A stretch of 64,000 nucleotides of DNA, from positions 806,001-870,000 of the forward strand of contig JAOALB010000001.1 in assembly GCA_025331125.1 (NCBI GenBank). The letters are read 5' to 3'. This document shows, piece by piece, positions 57,570-64,000 of this stretch; positions within the stretch are counted from its first letter, which is position 1; each line of letters starts with the position of its first letter. The notes under the pieces are model-generated. The model was not told the DNA's origin, ran no database searches, and saw only the letters and a program-made list of their open reading frames with translations. A program made the translations under genes and the position numbers. The DNA comes from Mycogone perniciosa. Taxonomy: Eukaryota > Ascomycota > Sordariomycetes > Hypocreales > Hypocreaceae.

Positions 57570-59451
57570 TGTGGTTGTGGTTATAGTAGCTGAGCTTTGT
57601 AAAGCCAGTGTGGTTGGTGTTTGTAACCTTGCACACCTCGTCGAGGGTATTCGGTAATAGTACAAGTCAAATAAGATGAAGCAAGGTTGATTGGATTGAT
57701 TGATCGATTGCGTACGAAGTACTGGACACAGATGTATCAAGACTGAACTGGCAGATGAAACCTGACGATCAGATATCCTGGGGGGAGGGGGGGAGCAGGT
57801 CTTTATATAACACACGCAAAGTATATTCTCTCGTCAGTCATGAGCCATGAAAGAGAAAAAAAAGAAGGTTTAGGTTCCTCAAAAACCAAACCACGCGCGC
57901 ATCCTGCAAAGTTTCTCCAGAAAAGGTACTGTATGTACTCATGCAGCCCTCTGACTTAAACACTGCCGAGCCTAATCACACATAAGTCGGACGAGGGGTG
58001 GCGAGGCTTGCGACGCCCATTATGCAAGACCACGCCCAGCCCAAGCGGATCTAAGGGTTCTGAGGAGGAGTTGGACCCTTGAAAAAAAGCTGGATCCTCC
58101 CCCCCCAAGTTCTTTGGGAGAGCATACGAAGTAGTGTATTGCTAGTACAAAGTATACTGGGCATTTGACGGCTTGCGGTGGTTCTTCTGCCAGATAGATA
58201 TGACTTCGTATTCCATTATCCTTTATGCAGCATGTCTCTGCTTCGCTGCAGCCCCGGAAACTGAGTTCACTCCGGAAGAGCCCAGCTGAGTCAGAGGCAA
58301 ACGCCTCATGCGAACAAATTGATGACTCGACCAAGCTCGCCAGATGGAGGAGGAAGCTGTACTCCTCGGAATCATACGTCGTACCGTGTGCACACTATGT
58401 ATATACAATGCATTGAGGCAAATGGACCGTGGGATTCGGCACGGTATTTGGGTGTGTATTCCGTGCTCCACAAAGGGTCCCTTTTTTTGCGGGGGTTTTA
58501 ACGTCAAAAAGTCGTTGATCTCTTTCGTCCAGTATCAATCAATCAGCTAGGGCTGATATGTGCTGTGCTGTACTTCGTACTCCGTGTATGATCAAACAGC
58601 GAACCGAGATGTACGCTACTTTTACTCCTTACGTCTTTGTAAATGACGTTTGATCGACCTGAGAAGTTTGGAGGCACAATTGTATTCACCTCCCTGCGTA
58701 TCTCAGTCAAAGACATGTATCTACCAATTCAGTCTCATGTACTCCGTCCTTCGTACTTCGTACATACTGTTTGCGCCCCCAAGCTAATTATATCAATGGG
58801 CGTCAGGCACCCCAACTCCAGATGCCAAATCTTCAGCCACGGAAACGCCCTGTTTTCCTCTTTGAAGTTTAAAAAAAGAAAACAGAAACAGGCTGTGATT
58901 TGGAGAAGAAATACTTCGTACAGAGTATTAGCGTTCGTCTCCTCAAAGATAGATGTCGTGAATAAAGTTATTGAGGAGATGGATGAACGGACAGCCATGC
59001 GCCACAAGGTTGGCCAAAACAAAATGTGGCTTCGCGTCTTATTCTAATTTCTGTCAGCCCCGGCGCAGAGCGTCTGTCGCGTTACGCAAAGACGAGAAAA
59101 GTTCCCGACCGCCATTTTGCTTTCCCAGTGTTTTCTCGAGTCGAGAAACTTGCCGAGTTGGGAGTCACACATAACAGTTCAGCCCCAAAATCGCCATCCT
59201 GCACAGAAAAGGAAAACCAGACGAGACTCTCGTGGCGAAGGGTGCTCAGCTTCAGCTATACTTGGCCATCTGCTAGGCTTAGTACCACGCACAACGCGGC
59301 GATTTGGGGGTCCGGATTAGTACCTCGCTAGCACTCTGCAGCACCGCAGCTCCATGACATAGCCGTGGTTTCGAGTTAACTTTTCATTCTGCTCCGTACT
59401 TCGTACTCTTGGATTGACTTTCTTCTCAAGCCCCCAATTAGTGACTCGGCC
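57570..59451. other. divergent intergenic region, pal1 and usb1 promoters
   Basis: No gene. It is dense in GTAC palindromes, at 57712-57722, 58570-58580, 58753-58763 and 59396-59406, the last only 45 bp before the usb1 start. Confidence 0.65.
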
Positions 59452-60483
59452 ATGGGCTTGGTCGACTACCCTTCCTCGTCCTCCGAGGATTCCGGGAGTG
59501 AGAGCGAAGGAGCTCCGGAACCGCCGGCCAAACGGCAAAAGACTAAGCCGTTGGATGGCAGTGGGGCCGTGCCGGTAGTGGCCGAGTCCGAGATGCCGCC
59601 ATTGCCCTCAGCATTCCACGACCTCTACGCCTCGACAGTCCGCCAGAGCGTCGTCGACGATCCGGCGTTGCACCATGGTCGCAAGAGACAGATCCCCCAT
59701 GTTGTAGGCAACTGGCCCAGCCATCTGTATGTCGAATGTATGTTTTTCGGGCTCTTTTCTTCTGCCTGGTAAACTTTTTCTGATCATGCTGTCCGAAAGC
59801 TAATAACAGTTGCAGGGCATCCGACTATGCTGCAGCACGACGTATTGGTTCAGCTAGTGAACAAGGTTAATGAGGCACTTGGCAGCGAGATAGAGCTGCA
59901 TAATTTCCTCACGAGTGACTTAGGAGCGCCTCTGCCCTTGCACATCAGCTTATCACGGCCCCTGGCACTGAGCACTGCCAGCAAGGATCAGTTCCTTGAC
60001 AAAGTCTCGTCTGCTATCAGTAGCTGCAGTGCAGGTCAATTTACTGTCAGTCCTCGGAAGTTGGTTTGGTATAGGTCACCGGACTCGAACCGGACCTTTC
60101 TCATACTCCGGGTAGCCAGCAAGGCTGTGGCGGATCTCAAGGCCTCGCCGAATCCGGAACTCATGACTCTCCTGGGAGTGTGCAACGACATGGCTACTCT
60201 CTTCAATCAGCCAATTCTATACCAACAGCACAAGAGTGAATCAGCTGATGAGGCGTTTCACATCTCCATTGGGTGGACATTCGGCCTTGTGGTTAACGAG
60301 GCGAGCATTAAAGCTCTTGCTCCATTCAAGGAGAAGCAGTTCCAACATATTCGGTCATGGGATATCGAGGTCTCCGGAGTCAAAGCCAAGATTGGAAATG
60401 TGGTGAATCATATCCCCTTGGTCACTGAAGGGAAGGTTGGCACTGGGTCAAAAAACCTATCAAACTCCTTGTTCGGCTTATAA
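59452..60483 (+). CDS. usb1: U6 snRNA phosphodiesterase Usb1 (Mpn1)
   Basis: Exons are 59452-59737 and 59816-60483 (317 aa). The two HxS catalytic motifs of the 2H phosphoesterase fold are present: His138-Ile-Ser140 (PLHISLSRP) and His244-Ile-Ser246 (FHISIGW). The opening GLVDYPSSSSEDSGSESE is the usual acidic Usb1 start, followed by RKRQIPHVVGNWPSHLYVE. The enzyme trims the 3' oligo(U) tail of U6 snRNA in the nucleus and leaves a protected end. Intron 78 bp, donor GTATGT, branch GCTAAT, acceptor TTGCAG; the join gives VEWHP. Length is normal for the family. Confidence 0.95.
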
Positions 60484-62004
60484 CCAGAGCAGCCTTGTAT
60501 GGTTGATTGCTCTTTAATAATTATTGAGATGAAGAGATACTACTTCCCAATGTTATAAAGTATTATAAACGTAAATACGAAGTAGCAGGAAAATCTCATG
60601 TTGGGTTTATTGTAAACTTGATGTGATCGATCTTGCCGGGTGATAGCTGACTCTAATTGAGGTGAAAGAGGTTACTGTCCCGTTGCCGTGGCAGCAGACA
60701 TTTACAGAGTAAACATAGGGCATCCGAGCTATCTCAATAGCAATGACGCTTTCCTATATTTGAAGAAAGAACGCATGTCTTATTGGAAAGCGATATCGGC
60801 ATATACATGCATCTTGGTGGATACTGAACTGGCAGTTCTTAGTTGGGTAGCATCGTGGACATGTTTCTATGTCCCCTCGCCTTGGAGGAGAGACTTCAAC
60901 TGCACGCGCAGATGGGTCTCCGTGGGAACCGATTATGGTGGAACAGACAGAGACGGAAATAGGCATAGTATTGTTGACAAGATAGTCACGCAGACGTCAT
61001 TGCTAGGAGAAGGTCTTAATATGTATGCCACACGTACGGGGGGAAATGCGGTGACGACAGACTGGTTTCAAAAACGAACTAAGCAGCCATGGCAGCAGCA
61101 ACAATTTACGGAGTACTTCATACAAGAAGAAAGTGAAGAAAGTGAAGAAACAGCATCTGGGAATCGTGGTGTCTCTTCACAGAGTCCTCCGCAGAATGAA
61201 CGGCTTTGCTGGGTTCCAGAATGTGAAAATGGAATGGATGGGATGAAAATGGCGGTCGACCAGCATCATCACAAAAAAGGTGAGAAACGACAGCGGTCAA
61301 CCAAACGAATCACCAGTACTCGTACGAAGTACGGAGTACATACTCCTCCGTACTGCGCACCCCTGCGGGAAACGGGCGTATGGCGCTGGTACTGGTCAGT
61401 TCATCAGTAGTGACTCTGACGGTCCCACCAACCGGGGCATTTTATGGTGGGTTTTTTTTTTGGCGCTCAGGATTCTAAGAGGCGAGACCACATTTGTTTA
61501 CTTCTGCAAAGGTATTATCACACTGCGGAGGGACCTCTCCAATCCAACTCCTCCTCTGCCGCCTCCGAAGCAACGCCCCCGCTTACTCGCTCACCCGGCC
61601 GTGTCCTGTTTATTTGTCTCTCTCGCTGGAAGAACAGCAAAAAAGCCCTCCTGCCTCATTATTGTTGTCGCAACTTCCTCTTGCGCATCGGACGACAGTC
61701 GTCAGTGACTCACGTGCGCCGCGCGGCTTCAGGCCATTCCATTCGATCGATCGATCCCCCAAGCATTGCTCAGAAGCATCCATCGACACCACAAAACTTC
61801 CAGCACTCGCTATCGACTCCGGGCTCAATTGCCTTGCGCGCCCGCGACCCGATTGAACAACACCGTGACAACCTCAAACGGAATCTCTACAAGCGCCATC
61901 ACGCAGCCCAATTGCCGCCGACAGGCTAGCGCTACGGCTAAGATAAACACACCACACCAACGAACGATACGATACGAGAAGAACCTCCATCATCACCACA
62001 CAAG
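60484..62004. other. intergenic, usb1 3' flank and cks1 promoter and leader
   Basis: Overlapping palindromes at 61322-61332 and 61329-61339. A 240-codon open frame at 60688-61410 runs through them and is not believed (see rejected). A CT-rich leader leads into cks1. Confidence 0.6.
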
Positions 62005-62602
62005 ATGCCGATGGACATTGATACAACCCGCCGGAACAAGGCGCCGCGGCCTCTATCAGACTCGGAACGAGCACGGCTTGAGGAGTTCATCGATTCCATC
62101 CACTACTCGGCCAGGTGAGTTCCAGCAGAAAAGCGAGACAAGGCGGGGCAGACGACAAGGGAGAAAATTCCGGACGAGACGTTCACACACAACGTGCGCA
62201 GATACTCGGACAACGAATTCGAATACCGCCACGTACAGCTGCCCAAGACAATGCTCAAGGTGATACCCAAGGAGTACCACGACAGCTCCAAGGGCACATT
62301 GAAACTATTGTGGGAGGAGGAATGGCGCGCCATTGGAATCACACAGGTGAGGGGCAATCTGTCGCTCTGTCTCCCCAAAGGGCAGGCAGGCCAGTGCAAA
62401 ATAGAAAACAAATGCGATGACGTTGCTGACGCCCGCTGCAGAGTCTAGGCTGGGAGCACTACGAGGTCCATGAGCCTGAGCCACATATTCTACTCTTCAA
62501 GTATGCCCTGTCTTGCTGTTTGTTGTCTGTGCGTTGACATCTGCGAGGGCCGAAATAACTGACCGCGACAGGCGCCCGCTCAACTACCAACCTCCACAGT
62601 GA
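62005..62602 (+). CDS. cks1: cyclin-dependent kinase regulatory subunit Cks1
   Basis: Exons are 62005-62114, 62202-62346, 62442-62500 and 62572-62602 (114 aa). The Cks fold is complete: YSDNEFEYRHVQLPK, LLWEEEWRAIGITQSLGWEHYEVH, the hinge HEPEPH (95-100) and the last strand ILLFKRPLNYQ. It binds Cdk1 and recognises phosphothreonine in Cdk targets, driving ordered multisite phosphorylation. The N-terminal leader of 37 residues is longer than in animal Cks but usual in filamentous fungi. Introns are 87, 95 and 71 bp; the last two have CTGAC branches. The first ATG at 62005 is followed by a second in-frame ATG at 62011. Confidence 0.97.
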
Positions 62603-64000
62603 ACCATCCGATGCAATCGCTCAACCCTGTGTACGATAGCTCCGACTTCCCGCATCGACTCATGTCGCGTGAGCAGTCTCTTGTTTCACGCCCTTCTCAC
62701 GATTTTACGGTCTGCATACTACGATAATCTTGGGTCAGATGGACCTACGAAACTGGTTGACGCTTCTCCTCAACGCTGCTGCCCTCGCCCTCACCTTCGC
62801 CCCAATCCTTTGTCGCGGCGATGAAGAGCCGTACAGGAGCTCCAGCTGGCTCCGATTTTTGGCTGAGTGGGTGCGTGAAAGTGCAACGAACAACCCATGG
62901 CTGGTACTCGCCTCAAGTTTCTTGTCTTGTCAGAGATGCTGTCAATATAGTAGCTAGCTCTCTGGGGCTGAATACACACCAGCCGGATGAGTTGACACTT
63001 GTGGAGGGCGGCGAGTGTGCGAGAGAGATGCGTGTAGGCGATTGGTTAGCCTTATGTAGAGAAATTAAGGACAGTCTGGACACTCAGGTTGATCAGGTTG
63101 ATCGAGAGATCGATTGCCGCTGCGTATTCCGTGTATTTGTGTAGTAGTACGAAGTAACTATTACACACCACCGCGGTAAGTGGGCCGACGCTTGCAAGAA
63201 CTCTGCACACAACATGAACTTACATGCTTCGTTCATGCACAGAAACGCCAGCCTCGTGTATGTACGAAGTGCTAAACGGAGTACGAGGTATGTAGGACAA
63301 TCAAACGCGGTGCCTGGTGAAACACCCCTGTCGTCATCATGCGAATCATTCGGACTTTGTTCAGAGTATTGTTTATAAGAACCTCTGGCTTGACTCCTGG
63401 GACAGGTACTACTACAGCCTCCCAGCCATGCATATCACGCCATAAAACACGTGTGATATCCAAGATCAGGAGCTGCTGTGTGATATTATCGTGAGGTGAG
63501 CGTTGATTCTTCCATCCGACCAGGTAGTTGCCCGGGTGGTGCGGCGTCACATCCCATCACACCAGGGGTTATGAAGTAGCATGAATCTACTCCGTAGGGA
63601 CTTCTGTAACTCCCTCTACCCATCCATAAATACTAGCAAACTAGGTACTTCATAGTCGTAGTGGGACTGGTGACGAATAGTAATGGCCTCGTGGTGAATG
63701 GCCTCACCTATTCGATTCAAAGAGTCTGCCGATATTTATTATTTTAGCATCCAAGTCAGGTCATCCATCGCTCGTCTGTGGACACATTTCACTTTTCCAG
63801 AACATCGCACAGTTCAGGTGTGAGTGGCGCTCGACTTCTTAATTTAGCGTCGTTGCTTTATAAAAATGGCCATTTCCCCACGCACCAAAGCACGCACCAA
63901 AGGCACGCACTATGCTGTTCTGTGCAAGGTCAAGGTAAGCAGCAATCACCAGCCGTATCGGATCGCCAGCGTGGCATCTTTTTTCCAGGTACGGAGTGCA
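62603..64000. other. cks1 3' flank and right-edge intergenic DNA
   Basis: No firm gene. Partial palindromes near 63142 and 63262-63288. A GTGAGC...CAG pair at about 62670-62740 could be an intron in the cks1 3' UTR, but this is speculative. A possible first exon near the right edge is described in findings. Confidence 0.5.

Noticed and set aside
60688..61410. 240-codon open frame on the plus strand
   Set aside because: Runs through the GTAC palindromes, has no recognisable fold, no splice context and erratic composition. Left as intergenic.
1..64000. CRISPR array, bacterial operon or prophage signals
   Set aside because: No regularly spaced repeats with unique spacers, no operon layout, and introns throughout; the DNA is fungal nuclear.

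Overview
The window comes from a filamentous ascomycete (Pezizomycotina, most likely Sordariomycetes and perhaps Hypocreales). The evidence is short introns of about 50-110 bp with GT..AG ends and CTAAC/CTGAC branch sites, a family set typical of these fungi (MEF2-type RlmA, Osm1 fused to cytochrome b5, Pal1, NACHT-WD40 NLR remnants), and long intergenic spaces strewn with GTAC-nnn-GTAC palindromes. Order-level placement is inference. All gene models were built by hand from reading frames, splice signals and frame continuity. Exon coordinates are in the entries.

Layout. 1-6.8 kb: mostly non-coding, with one orphan gene at 5.1 kb. 6.8-7.15 kb: two tandem intron-containing tRNA-Tyr genes. 7.7-13.2 kb: a small Cys-rich orphan, an RBR ubiquitin ligase and a sugar transporter. 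13.2-18.3 kb: a gene-poor, repeat-rich stretch. 18.3-20.5 kb: fumarate reductase fused to cytochrome b5. 22.4-26.0 kb: a FAS1-domain secretory protein facing the MADS-box regulator RlmA. 29.5-33.6 kb: TAF1, with a 459-bp terminal intron.

35.4-45 kb looks like an accessory island between housekeeping blocks. It holds a bicovalent-flavin BBE-type oxidase, a 377-aa orphan divergent from an astacin-like zinc protease, and a NACHT-WD40 NLR wrecked by stops and frameshifts. A 405-bp TA-flanked MITE lies just to its left. From 45.9 kb the content is again mostly conserved: a Gly-rich GPI-type surface protein, an ANCHR-like zinc-finger protein, an LMBD1-type membrane protein divergent from CFT1 (CPSF160), PAL1, USB1 and CKS1.

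The genes do not form one pathway. The housekeeping set covers transcription (TAF1, RlmA), mRNA 3' processing (CFT1), U6 snRNA maturation (USB1), cell cycle and cytokinesis (CKS1, ANCHR-like), polarity (PAL1) and metabolism (Osm1, MFS). The most unusual signals are the dispersed 11-bp palindromes, the accessory island with its divergent orphan/protease pair, the MITE, and the TAF1 terminal intron with its possible alternative last exon.
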